This document shows positions 43,107 to 52,230 of a stretch of DNA of 64,000 bases, one piece after another. A program made the translations under genes and the position numbers. The number at the start of each line of letters is the position of its first letter. Position 1 is the stretch's first letter. Under the pieces are notes generated by a model. The model searched no databases. It worked only from the letters and a program-made list of their open reading frames with translations, and had not been told where the DNA came from. Origin of the DNA: Rhodococcus sp. 4CII (GTDB lineage: Bacteria > Actinomycetota > Actinomycetes > Mycobacteriales > Mycobacteriaceae). The stretch lies in contig NZ_JACCFE010000002.1 in the NCBI RefSeq assembly GCF_014256275.1, positions 2,790,001 to 2,854,000 on the forward strand, read 5' to 3'.

Positions 43107-43991
43107 TCAGGCTTCGGGGATGTCGATCCCGAACTTCTCTCGGGTGACGTCTTCGGGCCCGGGGCCGCCGCGCACACCGGTGTCGAGGGCGTCGATGGCC
43201 ACGAGTTCGCTTGTAGTGAGGTCGAAATCGAAGACATTGTAGTTTTCGGCAATCCGCGAGGGAGTGACCGATTTGGGGATGACCTGGCGGCCTTGCTGGA
43301 GGTGCCAACGGAGCATCACCTGGGCCGCGGTCTTGCCGTGGGTGCGGGCGATCTCGCCGAGGGTGGGGTCGTCGAGGGTGGACCCGCGGGAGCCGTTCCG
43401 GTAGAACGTGATGCCACCGATCGGCGACCAGGCCTGGGAGACGATTCCGTGCTCGGCGTCGGCAGCCAGCAGGTCGGATTGCCGGAAGTAGGGGTGGACC
43501 TCGATCTGATTGACCGCGGGGACGACCGACGTTGCGTCGCGCAGGCGGGTGAGGTGTTCCGGCATGAAGTTGCTGACGCCGATGGCTCGGACCTTGCCGT
43601 CGGCGAGCAGCCGCTCGAGTGCCCGGTAGGCCTCGATCGTCAGATCGAATTCTCCTGGCAACGCCTGGTGCAGGATCAGCAGGTCGATCTGCTCGACACC
43701 GAGTTTGCCGGCGCTCTTGTCATAGGCGTGCAGCGCGGCGTCGTAGCCGTAGTCGGTGATCCAGATCTTCGTTTCGATGAAGATGTCCGAGCGGTCGATT
43801 CCAGACTGCGCGATGGCCTCGCCGACCTCCCGCTCGTTGAGGTACGCCGCGGCGGTGTCGATGTGCCGGTACCCGGTATTCAACGCGGTCGTCACCGCGT
43901 TGACGGTCTCCTCCGGTCGCGTCTGGTACACACCGAATCCCAGCGCGGGCATCACGATTCCGTTGTTGAGTGTCAGGACTGTCGTGGTCAT
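43107..43991 (-). CDS. Aldo/keto reductase (2,5-diketo-D-gluconate reductase-like)
   Basis: A 294-residue AKR with catalytic tetrad Asp45, Tyr50 (HIDTAAAYLNE), Lys75 (ETKIW) and His108 (LLILHQA), and the NADPH motif IPKSVTPSRIAENYNVFDF. It reduces aldehydes or ketones with NADPH. Four bases separate its start from the MFS stop. Together with the ADH and cupin it suggests detoxification of small carbonyls under control of the XRE regulator at 46606. Confidence 0.93.
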   Translation of the reverse strand: MTTTVLTLNNGIVMPALGFGVYQTRPEETVNAVTTALNTGYRHIDTAAAYLNEREVGEAIAQSGIDRSDIFIETKIWITDYGYDAALHAYDKSAGKLGVEQIDLLILHQALPGEFDLTIEAYRALERLLADGKVRAIGVSNFMPEHLTRLRDATSVVPAVNQIEVHPYFRQSDLLAADAEHGIVSQAWSPIGGITFYRNGSRGSTLDDPTLGEIARTHGKTAAQVMLRWHLQQGRQVIPKSVTPSRIAENYNVFDFDLTTSELVAIDALDTGVRGGPGPEDVTREKFGIDIPEA

Positions 43992-43995
43992 GAGT

Positions 43996-45458
43996 TCACG
44001 ATATGTGCGATCGGCGTGACCAGGGAGTGCCTGTCGAGCCGGGTACTGGCAGTACCCCTGTCCGGGCCTGCCCGGCGGGCACGATCACCGCCGCTGCAAC
44101 GACGAGCGCCAGGGCGAGCAGAACGCTGCTACCGGTCAGTGCCACGCCGACGTGCCTGGTCACGGCCGACAGGTTGTCGAGACCGGCGCCCGAGTCGGCC
44201 GATATCGCGACCAAGATGCCGAGCCCGAGTGCCATCCCGAGCTGATGGGCGGTGTTGACCAGGCCCGAGGCGGCACCGGCGGCGGCCGGGTCGACCCCGG
44301 CGATCCCGGCGTTGGTCAGCGGCCCGAAGGCAAGACCTTGGCCGGCGCCGATCAGAACCATGGGCAGCCCGACCGCGACCAGGTAGGTCTCACCGACACC
44401 GATCCGGCTCAACCACAACATGCCGACCAGCGTGACGGCGATGCCGGCGGCCAGCAGTGCCCCGTTCGACACCTGGATGCTCAGTCGAGGGACGGCGAGG
44501 GCGACGACGAAGTTGACCAGGGTCATAGGCAGAAAGCCGAGGCCGGCTTGCACCGGGGAGAACCCGAGCCCGTCCTGCATGAATTGGGTGGTGAAGTAGA
44601 AGAACCCGATCATCGCCCCCAGATACAGCAGTCGCGCTGCGTACGCGCCGGCACGTTCACGGCTTCCGAACAGCCCAACGGCATGATCGGCTGCTCGACC
44701 CGAGCCTCGTGGATCACCAACCCGGTGAGCAGGAGCACCCCGACGACCACAGCACCGAGCACCCGCGGCGCTCCCCACCCGGCCGTGCCGTACTCGACGA
44801 CCCAGAAGATCAACGCACCCATCCCCAGTGTCGCGCACAGCGCACCGATGACGTCGCATCGGCCTCGCTGCCGGGGCGTCTCGGCGAGGACGATCCGGGA
44901 TCCGACGATCACGGCGACCGCGATCGGCACATTGACGAAGAACGCTGCCCGCCAGGAAATCCAGTCGGTGAGCGCACCTCCGATCAGCAGGCCGAGGCTG
45001 GCGCCGATACCTGCCGTTGCCGCGTACCAGGCGATCGCCTTCCTGCGTGCGTCGCCGTCGAAGTAGGCCGTGATCAGCGCCAGAGAGGTCGGTGCGACGA
45101 TCGCCGCACCGACTCCCTGCACCGCCCGGGCGGTGATCATCCACCAGCCTGTCGGCGCAAGCCCGATGAGCAGCGACGCCGCGCCGAAGATCGCCAGCCC
45201 GATCCCGAACAAGCGTCGCCGTCCGACGATGTCCCCGGCCCGCGCGGCGAGCAGAAGCAGACCGCCGAAGACCAGGGTGTACGCGTCTTGCACCCACGAC
45301 AGGGCTGTCGGGGACAGGTCGAGCCCGGACCGGATGCTGGGCAGGCCGGTGAAGATGACCGAATTGTCCAGCAGCACCATGAAGTAGCTGACCAGAATGA
45401 TTCCCAGGATCGCAGCAGGAGCCGCGGGTGGGGCGCCGCGGACGGCGGCGACGCTCAC
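43996..45458 (-). pseudogene. MFS (DHA2-type) drug/solvent exporter with a frameshift
   Basis: Two frames together give one major-facilitator protein of about 486 residues. From 45458 the frame reads VSYFMVLLDNSVIFTGLPSI and eight helices (RAGDIVGRRRLFGIGLAIFG, motif A) up to VEQPIMPL. It then continues in another frame from LFGSRERAGAYAARLLYLGA to the end at 43996. CCGTTG is followed by GGCTG where CGGCTG is expected, so one base is missing near 44675. This is either a real inactivation or a sequence error. The start overlaps the ADH stop by 4 bp (ATGA), so translation was coupled. Confidence 0.88.
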
Positions 45459-46504
45459 GGCCGGACCGCGACCTTCAGTGCGTCGCGGGCATCCATGGCG
45501 GCGTAGGCCTGCGGGGTGTGGTCGAGACCGGTGGTGCGGTCGAAAACCAGACCCGGCTGGACGGTTCCGTTCAGTACCGCCGGCAGCAACTGCTCGATGT
45601 AGGCGCGGACCGGGGCGGGTCCGCCCGTCAGGGTGATGTTGGGTCCGAAGAGGGCGCCGAACCCGATCGGGGCGTCCTCGTACTGAGGTACGCCGACGCG
45701 GCTGATCACCCCGCCGGGGCGGATCACGCCGAGGGCCTGGTCGTACGCGGGCCGGTGCCCGACCGCCTCGAGCACGATCTCACTGCCCAGCCCGCCGGTG
45801 AGCTCGCGGACCTTCGCGATGCCCTCCGCACCGCGCTCGGCGACCACCTCGGTGGCACCGAACTCGATCCCCAGATCGGTCCGCGCCTTGTGCCGTCCCA
45901 TCAGCACGATCTGCTCGGCGCCGAGCTGCCGGGCCGAGAGCACCGCCAACAGTCCCACGGCGCCGTCACCGATCACTGTCACCGCGCTGCCCTCGCGGAC
46001 GCCGCCGCGGACCGCCGCGTGCCAGCCGGTGCCGTACACATCCGACAATGTCAGCAGCGAGGCGAGCAGCGCCTCATCGGCCTGCTCGTCCACCGGCGCC
46101 GTGACCAGGGTGCCGTCGGCCAGCGGGACTCGAACCGCCTCAGCCTGACCGCCCGTCGTCCCCAATGCGGGGTCGTTCCAGAACCCGCCGCGCACGCACG
46201 ACGTCTGCAACCCGGCGTGACAGAACACGCAGGTACCGCAGGAGACGGCGAACGGTGCGATCACGAAATCGCCCCGTCGCACGGTGGCCACCTGGTCGCC
46301 GACCTCCTCGACGACCCCGATGAACTCGTGCCCCATCGACGTACCACCCGGATCGGCCGGCATCGAATGGTAGGGATGCAGGTCGCTGCCGCACACACAG
46401 CTCCGGACCACGCGCACGAGTGCATCGGTCGGCTGCTGCAGGGCCGCGTCGGGGACGTCGATGACGCGGACATCGCCCACGCCGTACATGTACGTAGCTT
46501 TCAT
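45455..46504 (-). CDS. Zinc-dependent alcohol dehydrogenase (MDR)
   Basis: A 349-residue zinc MDR: catalytic zinc CVCGSDLHPYH and GHEFIGVVEEVG, structural zinc CGTCVFCHAGLQTSC, and Rossmann VIGDGAVGLLAVLSARQLGA. It oxidises an alcohol or reduces an aldehyde with NAD(P). ATG 46504 matches the usual N-terminus (MKATYMYGVGDVRV); ATG 46513 adds three residues. First gene of the four-gene operon, divergent from the XRE regulator over about 100 bp. Confidence 0.92.
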   Translation of the reverse strand: MKATYMYGVGDVRVIDVPDAALQQPTDALVRVVRSCVCGSDLHPYHSMPADPGGTSMGHEFIGVVEEVGDQVATVRRGDFVIAPFAVSCGTCVFCHAGLQTSCVRGGFWNDPALGTTGGQAEAVRVPLADGTLVTAPVDEQADEALLASLLTLSDVYGTGWHAAVRGGVREGSAVTVIGDGAVGLLAVLSARQLGAEQIVLMGRHKARTDLGIEFGATEVVAERGAEGIAKVRELTGGLGSEIVLEAVGHRPAYDQALGVIRPGGVISRVGVPQYEDAPIGFGALFGPNITLTGGPAPVRAYIEQLLPAVLNGTVQPGLVFDRTTGLDHTPQAYAAMDARDALKVAVRP

Positions 46505-46605
46505 GCCCACCATTGGACCCCGATCCGCCGCACGCAGGGAGTGACGGATCTTCCGGGTAATGCCAGTACCTCCCTCCCGGACCGGGAGCTGCCTACGGTG
46601 GATCC

Positions 46606-47505
46606 ATGGGCACGATCGACCTGCGTACCGAGATCCGCGAGTTCCTCAGCTCGCGCCGGGCACGCATCACCCCCGAACAGAGCGGCCTGCCCGCGTACGG
46701 CGGCAACCGCCGCGTCAAAGGGCTGCGCCGCGAAGAGGTCGCCCTGCTCGCCGGAGTCTCGGTGGACTACTACGTGCGGCTCGAACGCGGCAACCTCTCC
46801 GGCACATCCGAGAGTGTCCTCGACTCCCTCGCCGGTGCCCTGCAACTCGACGACGCCGAACGCGATCACCTGTTCGCCCTGGCCCGCCAATCACAGGCCG
46901 GCACTGCCCGGCGGCCCCGCCGGACCCCACCGACCACGGTCCGACCGGTACTACAGCAAGTTCTCGACGCCATCACCGAAGCACCCGCATGGATCCGCAA
47001 CGGGCGCCACGACATCATCGCCATGAACCAACTCGCCCGCGCCCTCTACTCCCCCGTCCTCGCCGACCCCCGCCGACCCGTCAACACCACCCGGTTCGTC
47101 TACCTCGACCCCCACGCCGCCGAATTCTTCGTCGATTACGACCAGATCGCCAAGGACGCCGCCGCGATGCTGCGCCTCGAAGCCGGCCGCAACCCCCACG
47201 ACAAAGCACTCATCGCACTGGTCGGGGAGCTCTCCACCCAGAGCGAACTGTTCCGCAAGCGATGGGCCTCCCAGGACGTCCGCTTCCACCGCAGCGGCCG
47301 CAAACGCCTGCGCCACCCCGCCGTCGGCCAACTCGACCTCGACTTCGAGGCCATGGAACTGCCCTCAGAACCCGAACTGCAACTGAACATCTACACCGCC
47401 CCGGCAGACACACCCACCGCCGACGCCCTCAAACTCCTCGCCACCTGGGCCGCCAGCCAAGAACAACTCGACACCGAACACACGTCATTCAGCCATTCGC
47501 GCTGA
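46606..47505 (+). CDS. XRE-family regulator with MmyB-like ligand domain
   Basis: A 299-residue regulator: N-terminal HTH in RRVKGLRREEVALLAGVSVD then YYVRLERGNLSGTSESVLDS, and a C-terminal PAS-like MmyB domain (APAWIRNGRHDIIAMNQLAR; FVYLDPHAAEFFVDYDQIAK; HRSGRKRLRHPAVGQLDLDF). MmyB-type domains bind small hydrophobic ligands. Its divergence from the ADH-MFS-AKR-cupin operon is the usual layout for its target. A translation start at 46606 places the HTH at the expected distance. Confidence 0.92.
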   Translation: MGTIDLRTEIREFLSSRRARITPEQSGLPAYGGNRRVKGLRREEVALLAGVSVDYYVRLERGNLSGTSESVLDSLAGALQLDDAERDHLFALARQSQAGTARRPRRTPPTTVRPVLQQVLDAITEAPAWIRNGRHDIIAMNQLARALYSPVLADPRRPVNTTRFVYLDPHAAEFFVDYDQIAKDAAAMLRLEAGRNPHDKALIALVGELSTQSELFRKRWASQDVRFHRSGRKRLRHPAVGQLDLDFEAMELPSEPELQLNIYTAPADTPTADALKLLATWAASQEQLDTEHTSFSHSR

Positions 47506-47519
47506 CCCGGCAGCGCGGC

Positions 47520-47849
47520 TCATCGCGCGGTGGCTGCGGTGTTCGTCGAATCCTTGTTCAGACGAAGCGTTTTACGGGATTCGGCGAATCGTCGACCGGC
47601 AACCGTCAGCATTGGGCGGGGAATTCCGAGTCCCATCACCGGCACGCCGGTCAGATACCCCTCACGGTAGAGATAATTGGACGCGTCGGCGACCTCGTCT
47701 CGGGTGAGTGGCGAGGGCACCCACCCGACGGTGTCGCCGATGGCGTCCGGGTCCAGGATCGGGCTGCGGTATCCCTCGGTCGCCTTCGCCACCAGCCAGC
47801 CCAGAACAGCGTCACGAACCGCCCACTGACGATCGGTTGCTGCACTCAC
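47520..47849 (-). CDS. Hypothetical protein, winged-helix-like
   Basis: A 109-residue protein of normal composition: VRDAVLGWLVAKATEGYRSP, LTRDEVADASNYLYREGYLT and LGIPRPMLTVAGRRFAESRK. The helix pattern 'domain, then GYL, then GxPRPxLTxxG' is like short winged-helix proteins in which the wing follows the recognition helix. ATG 47849. It converges with the XRE gene; their stops are 14 bp apart. No function assigned. Confidence 0.65.
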   Translation of the reverse strand: MSAATDRQWAVRDAVLGWLVAKATEGYRSPILDPDAIGDTVGWVPSPLTRDEVADASNYLYREGYLTGVPVMGLGIPRPMLTVAGRRFAESRKTLRLNKDSTNTAATAR

Positions 47850-48460
47850 ATTTCAGTCCTCCGGTAGATGCCGTTGATCGTTGACATGCACCATAGCCAC
47901 TGGAACGGAATATGCAAGTCTCATGAGATTTCCTGCATGTCTTGATATTTCGGGTACGCATTCCACCGTAGGTGTCTCAGCTTCCGCATCTCGGACCGAA
48001 CACCCGGTGATCGCGTTACCGTCCGCGGGAGAACCGCGGCCCTCAGCCGACACAATGGCCGAGGTCCGGATGGACTCAATCGTGGCGCCTACCCCGTTCC
48101 AAGCAGTCTGCACGGACGCTCAAGGAGCGTCGCGCCGAAAAGCGTGCGAAAGCAGAGGACTCGACTCCAATTGTTCGAAAGCGTAAGAGCTGAGCACTTA
48201 TCGGCAGGTGGCACCGGAAGATCCGTGATGCGGACACCCGAAACGCGAGCTGCGACCGAGAATCGTTCGCAAGAAACCACTTCCACCGCTCGCGAGTCGT
48301 GAAGGGGCGTTACACCGGGTAGCGACAAAGCACGGCCCCACCCCGCGCCCGCCGTCCAGGTGGGCGCGGGGCGGGGCGCCGGGCACAGACGAATAAGCAT
48401 GACAACTGCACTCGATCTCGGCGAGCCCACGCCCGGCGGGGTTCGCGGGCAGTGGTGGCA
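47850..48460. other. Gene-free stretch with a GC-rich hairpin
   Basis: No gene recognised. CCCCGCGCCC at 48341-48350 pairs with GGGCGCGGGG at 48362-48371, a strong hairpin that may end transcription of the hydrolase gene read from 49360. Confidence 0.5.
48341..48371 (-). terminator. GC-rich hairpin downstream of a hydrolase gene
   Basis: A 10-bp perfect stem of G and C with an 11-base loop, about 90 bp after the stop of the minus-strand hydrolase. There is no T-run, so termination is an inference from position. Confidence 0.5.
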
Positions 48461-49360
48461 TCAGCGACGCATTGCCGCAACCTCGTTGTCGAGGAAACCC
48501 TTCAAACCGCCACTGAAGACATCGTTGTCGTCGCCGGCCACCATGTGACCGGCCCCGGCGACGTCGATCAAGGTGGCGGTCGGGATCAATTCGAGCAGCT
48601 CTTTGGCACCCTCTTCGCTGACCACGTGGGATTGCTTGCCACGAACGAGCATCGTGGGAACGGTGATCGCGGCTGCGGCGTCCCGGGCGCGTTCGTACTG
48701 CACGATCGAGTCGGATTGGCGAGTGGGTTCGTCGCCCACGCGAAGGAACTCCGGATCCCAATGCCAGTACCAGCGGCCGTCACGCAGGCGCAAGTTCTTG
48801 CGTAACCCCTGCGGGTTGGGCTTGCGGACACGGTTCGGAGTGTAGGCCGCGACCGCTGCCGCTGCATCGTCGAGGCTCTCGAAACCATCGAGGCCACTGC
48901 GCATGAAAGCCATGATTTCCGCGGTGCCGCCGGTCTCGACCCTCGGCGCGATATCGACCAAAACCAGACCACGAGCGAGCTCGGGATTCTCCCCCTGCCC
49001 GATCAACGACGTCATACCGCCCATCGAGGCACCGACGAGTACCGGCTTCTCGCCCAGCTCCCCGATGATCGCGGTCACGTCGGCGACCAACGCATCGATT
49101 CCGTAGTCCCCGTCCGGCGCCCACTGGCTGTCCCCATGGCCACGTGCATCCAGCGCGATGGCGGACCAGCCGTCCGCCGCGAGACTGCGTCCGGTGTTTC
49201 GCCAGGAGTGCCGCGTCTGTCCGCCGCCGTGCAGCAGCAGGACCAGGCCCTTCCTGTCGGTGCTCGTCCCGCTCCCACCCCGAGTCGGGGGATCCCACCG
49301 GTCGCCGGCAAGCGTGACACCGTCACCGCGGAATTCGGACTCTGTGACTATCGGATCCAT
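48461..49360 (-). CDS. Alpha/beta hydrolase
   Basis: A 299-residue hydrolase: GLVLLLHGGGQTRHSWRNTG oxyanion region, ALDARGHGDSQWAPDGDYGI, nucleophile Ser in VGASMGGMTSLIG, His in DVAGAGHMVAGDDNDVF. The sequence resembles the epoxide hydrolase/haloperoxidase branch. ATG 49360. It lies downstream of the two AraC genes in the same orientation and could act on an ester, epoxide or lactone from the styrene island, but no lid residues specific for epoxide hydrolases can be asserted. Confidence 0.9.
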   Translation of the reverse strand: MDPIVTESEFRGDGVTLAGDRWDPPTRGGSGTSTDRKGLVLLLHGGGQTRHSWRNTGRSLAADGWSAIALDARGHGDSQWAPDGDYGIDALVADVTAIIGELGEKPVLVGASMGGMTSLIGQGENPELARGLVLVDIAPRVETGGTAEIMAFMRSGLDGFESLDDAAAAVAAYTPNRVRKPNPQGLRKNLRLRDGRWYWHWDPEFLRVGDEPTRQSDSIVQYERARDAAAAITVPTMLVRGKQSHVVSEEGAKELLELIPTATLIDVAGAGHMVAGDDNDVFSGGLKGFLDNEVAAMRR

Positions 49361-49583
49361 CAGATACCTCACCAACACAACGAGTTGAATAATCTCCCCC
49401 CATGGTGCACCACGGGGTGAACAATGATTTACCCCGCACCTGTGGAGGCGCATCCACTCCGACGCACCGGAGACCACACCGCCGCAGATTGCCGGATCGC
49501 GGGTGCTGCGCCCCTGTCCTCGATGAGGTCGTTGGCTGTGGCGGCCGTTCCGGCTCGACCTGGTGCCAGCATGCGCGTCGCGG

Positions 49584-50600
49584 TCAGTCTGCAGGCGAAC
49601 TCGCGAAAGTCCGCTCCCACGTCTGGCCCACGTCGTGGCCGCCGCCGACAGCCTGCGCCCGGTACTCGCGGGGGGAGATGCCGTAGGTGAATTTGAACAG
49701 CTTCGAGAAGTACGAGGAGTCCAGTAACCCCCACTGGGCGGCGATAGTCGCGATCGGGGTGTTTTTGTTGCGCGGATCAATAAGATCGCGGCGGCAGTGC
49801 TCGAGGCGACGACGGCGGATCCACTCGGTCACGGTGGTTCCTTCGCCCTCGAACATCTTCTGCAGGTACCGGGCTGAGATGTTGTGGGCGCGAGCGATGA
49901 GCGCCGAGCTCAGTTCGGGATCGTAGAGACGGGCATCGATGAAGGATTTGATCTGCAGCACCAGGGCGGCCTTGTGTGTTTCCGGGGGAACATTCGACTC
50001 ACAGCCGAGTTGTTCGGACAGTGCTGCGGCGAGCAGGTTGAGGACACCGTTCGACAGTTGCTGGTTGGCGGCGAGTTCTTCGACCCCGCGCAATTGCTCG
50101 GCTATACCGACCAGGAATTTCGACACCAGTCCGCCGATGCCGCGACGTCCGGAGACCCGCCGGGCCGTCACATCCCTCAGCGCGTCCGGGCGCAGATGGA
50201 TCAGCTCGGACGGAAACATGACAACCAGCTGTGCGAAGTCCCGTTCGAACGACACCTGGTAGGGGCGGCGGGTGTCGTAGATGCTGAAATCGCCTGGGGT
50301 CAGCGCGGCTTCGCGATCGTCCTGGGTCAGAACGCAGTAGCCACGGACCTGCATGCCCAGTTTCAGGTAGCCGGGATCGGACCGTCGGATCGCCTCGCGG
50401 GTACGCCGCACCTCGACTGCTCCCCCGGTCACCTCGAAGACCTGCAGCGATCCGATCGCTTCTGTCAGCAGGTGCCCATCGAAGGCTCCGGGGGCGTGGG
50501 ATTTGGCGTCCAAGGGCACAAACGCGTTGGACACCGTCTCTCGCCACGCACCGAATTTCTCTTGCGCGGGCATATCGTCGAATGAATACAGGGCACTCAC
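49584..50600 (-). CDS. AraC-family regulator with AraC-binding-like N-terminal domain
   Basis: A 338-residue regulator. The N-terminal ligand domain (LTPGDFSIYDTRRPYQVSFE) is of the AraC-binding-like type found in regulators of aromatic and alkane operons. The C-terminal double HTH is ISARYLQKMFEGEGTTVTEW and IATIAAQWGLLDSSYFSKLF. GTG 50600 is chosen because AGGAG stands seven bases upstream; the frame can extend to 50615. Second in order after the other AraC gene. Probable regulator of the styrene genes. Confidence 0.92.
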   Translation of the reverse strand: MSALYSFDDMPAQEKFGAWRETVSNAFVPLDAKSHAPGAFDGHLLTEAIGSLQVFEVTGGAVEVRRTREAIRRSDPGYLKLGMQVRGYCVLTQDDREAALTPGDFSIYDTRRPYQVSFERDFAQLVVMFPSELIHLRPDALRDVTARRVSGRRGIGGLVSKFLVGIAEQLRGVEELAANQQLSNGVLNLLAAALSEQLGCESNVPPETHKAALVLQIKSFIDARLYDPELSSALIARAHNISARYLQKMFEGEGTTVTEWIRRRRLEHCRRDLIDPRNKNTPIATIAAQWGLLDSSYFSKLFKFTYGISPREYRAQAVGGGHDVGQTWERTFASSPAD

Positions 50601-50794
50601 GGGATCACTCCTCACTCGCCACCCAGCGGGCTAGAAGCCGACACACCGCTTCCGGAACAATGCTTTCCGCATCGACCTGGGAGTTTCGCCTTCTGCTGGC
50701 AACGATAGCCGCGCCGGAGAGGGGGCCTTATCCACAGAACGCAGAAACTATCCATTCTGCGCAAAGACTTTGCCGCTCTCCCGATTCGGGCCCT

Positions 50795-51826
50795 TCACGC
50801 CTTGGACAAGGTCACCGATGGAGGTTGGCCGTATCGCTTGCGGTACTCCACGGAGAAACGGCCGAGGTGCCGAAAGCCCCAGCGATAGGCGATATCCGAG
50901 ACTGAGTCGAATCCGGGGTCGGCCGCGAGCAGATCGTCGTGAGCGCGTTCGAGCCGGATACCGCGCAGGTATGCCATCGGCGTAGCGCCGACGTACCGGG
51001 CGAATCCGTCCTGCAACGTGCGCACACTGACGCCGGCCAGTTCGGCGAGGGTGCGCACGGTCCAGGACTCTTCGGGGTGTGCATACATGGCATCGACGGC
51101 GGCCTTGACCGTTCTCGGCCGGGCGCCCGGCACCCCGGCTTCGAGCAGCTCGCGTCGATCATGGTCCGCTGTCAGCAACAAACCCCTGGTCAGAGCCTCG
51201 ACGAGAGGGGGTGAGACCAACGGGGAGTAGAGCATGCTGTGATCCTTGTCGAGGTCTGCGACGAGGGTTTTCACCAATGCCAACCAGCTGCTGACCTTGG
51301 GATTCGACAGGTCGAGCACGGGGTCGAACGTCACCGGCACGTGTGTGGGCCACCCGAGAATCGCCTGGAGTTCCGATTCGAGGTAGTCGCGGTCGAATTT
51401 GATCCCGTACTGGACACCGTCCGCGCTCCATCGGGTGATCCGCGTGCTCCGGTGCGGCATGTAAATACACGCCTGGCCGGGGGCGAAAATATGCGTTTGA
51501 CCAGCTGATTCCGTCTCGTGTCGCCCAGCGAGCGGGATGGCGACGTTGTAGGCGTTACCGAGCTCGCCGAGGTCGAGGCTGACCTCGGCGGCGCCGTAGG
51601 TCAGCCGCCCCACCGTCAGCGGTCCGAGTTCGACCAGATGCAGGGACATGTCCATGTGCGCACCCGTGCCGAGCTGGTGCAATCGGTGCGGAAAGTAGGT
51701 ATGCCCGAGGGCATCCTCGGCGCGGTCGGGATCAGTGGCCTCGAACGCGCGGACCTCCCGCGCGTCAGGTTCACTGGCTGTGTCATCCGTGCCCCGCGGT
51801 GACTCCTGCATCGTCTTCGCCTCCAA
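50795..51826 (-). CDS. AraC-family regulator, divergent from styA
   Basis: A 343-residue regulator with a cupin-like N-terminal sensing domain (VAIPLAGRHETESAGQTHIF; APGQACIYMPHRSTRITRWS) and C-terminal HTH pair (VSVRTLQDGFARYVGATPMA; VSDIAYRWGFRHLGRFSVEY). It shares the styA intergenic region (about 400 bp). In Gram-positive styrene degraders AraC-type proteins replace the StyS/StyR two-component pair of Pseudomonas; that role is inferred here from position. ATG 51811 is an alternative start. Confidence 0.92.
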   Translation of the reverse strand: MEAKTMQESPRGTDDTASEPDAREVRAFEATDPDRAEDALGHTYFPHRLHQLGTGAHMDMSLHLVELGPLTVGRLTYGAAEVSLDLGELGNAYNVAIPLAGRHETESAGQTHIFAPGQACIYMPHRSTRITRWSADGVQYGIKFDRDYLESELQAILGWPTHVPVTFDPVLDLSNPKVSSWLALVKTLVADLDKDHSMLYSPLVSPPLVEALTRGLLLTADHDRRELLEAGVPGARPRTVKAAVDAMYAHPEESWTVRTLAELAGVSVRTLQDGFARYVGATPMAYLRGIRLERAHDDLLAADPGFDSVSDIAYRWGFRHLGRFSVEYRKRYGQPPSVTLSKA

Positions 51827-52230
51827 AGCCCCAGGTTACGCGCCCGCCACTGCCGCACGATCCGGACATCGAATAGGTCCGGCTTCACCAGATCTTGGCG
51901 GGCGCGACAGCACCGAGGCACGATACCGAGCACTATCTTTCGATCTCGGTGCAAAACGGGCGTGCGGGCGGGACGCGAGCGACTCGATGTCCCCTCCGGT
52001 GCGAACGACGCGGACGGACAACTCTGTGTGCGGTTTTCTCCAACTAACCGTGCGCTCGAGTGCATGACTGGTCCACCTGAGCGTGTACATACTTGTGATG
52101 CGGATCACAACTGACCACAAAAGTCGGGTGCAGACACCCTCGACCGCATTACAAGCGCAGTCGGCTCACCCAGAAATCCCGTGTCACACACACCGACGCG
52201 TCTCGGCGCGTCAGCAGGAGGAGACCTTCC
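51827..52230. promoter_or_regulatory. Divergent promoter region araC / styA
   Basis: About 400 bp without a gene. It holds the CRP-type site at 52095-52110 and, upstream of styA, the ribosome site AGGAGGAGA. No other clear palindrome was seen; AraC sites are usually direct repeats and were not resolved. Confidence 0.6.
52095..52110. promoter_or_regulatory. CRP/GlxR-type binding site upstream of styA
   Basis: TGTGATGCGGATCACA matches the CRP-family consensus TGTGA-N6-TCACA at all ten fixed positions, and the symmetry extends by one base on each side (TTGTGAT/ATCACAA). It ends 120 bp before the styA ATG. In actinobacteria this consensus is read by GlxR/CRP homologues. Confidence 0.75.

Noticed and set aside
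45428..47026. A 532-codon plus-strand frame across the ADH gene and the XRE start
   Set aside because: Shadow frame; both real genes have clear families on their own frames.
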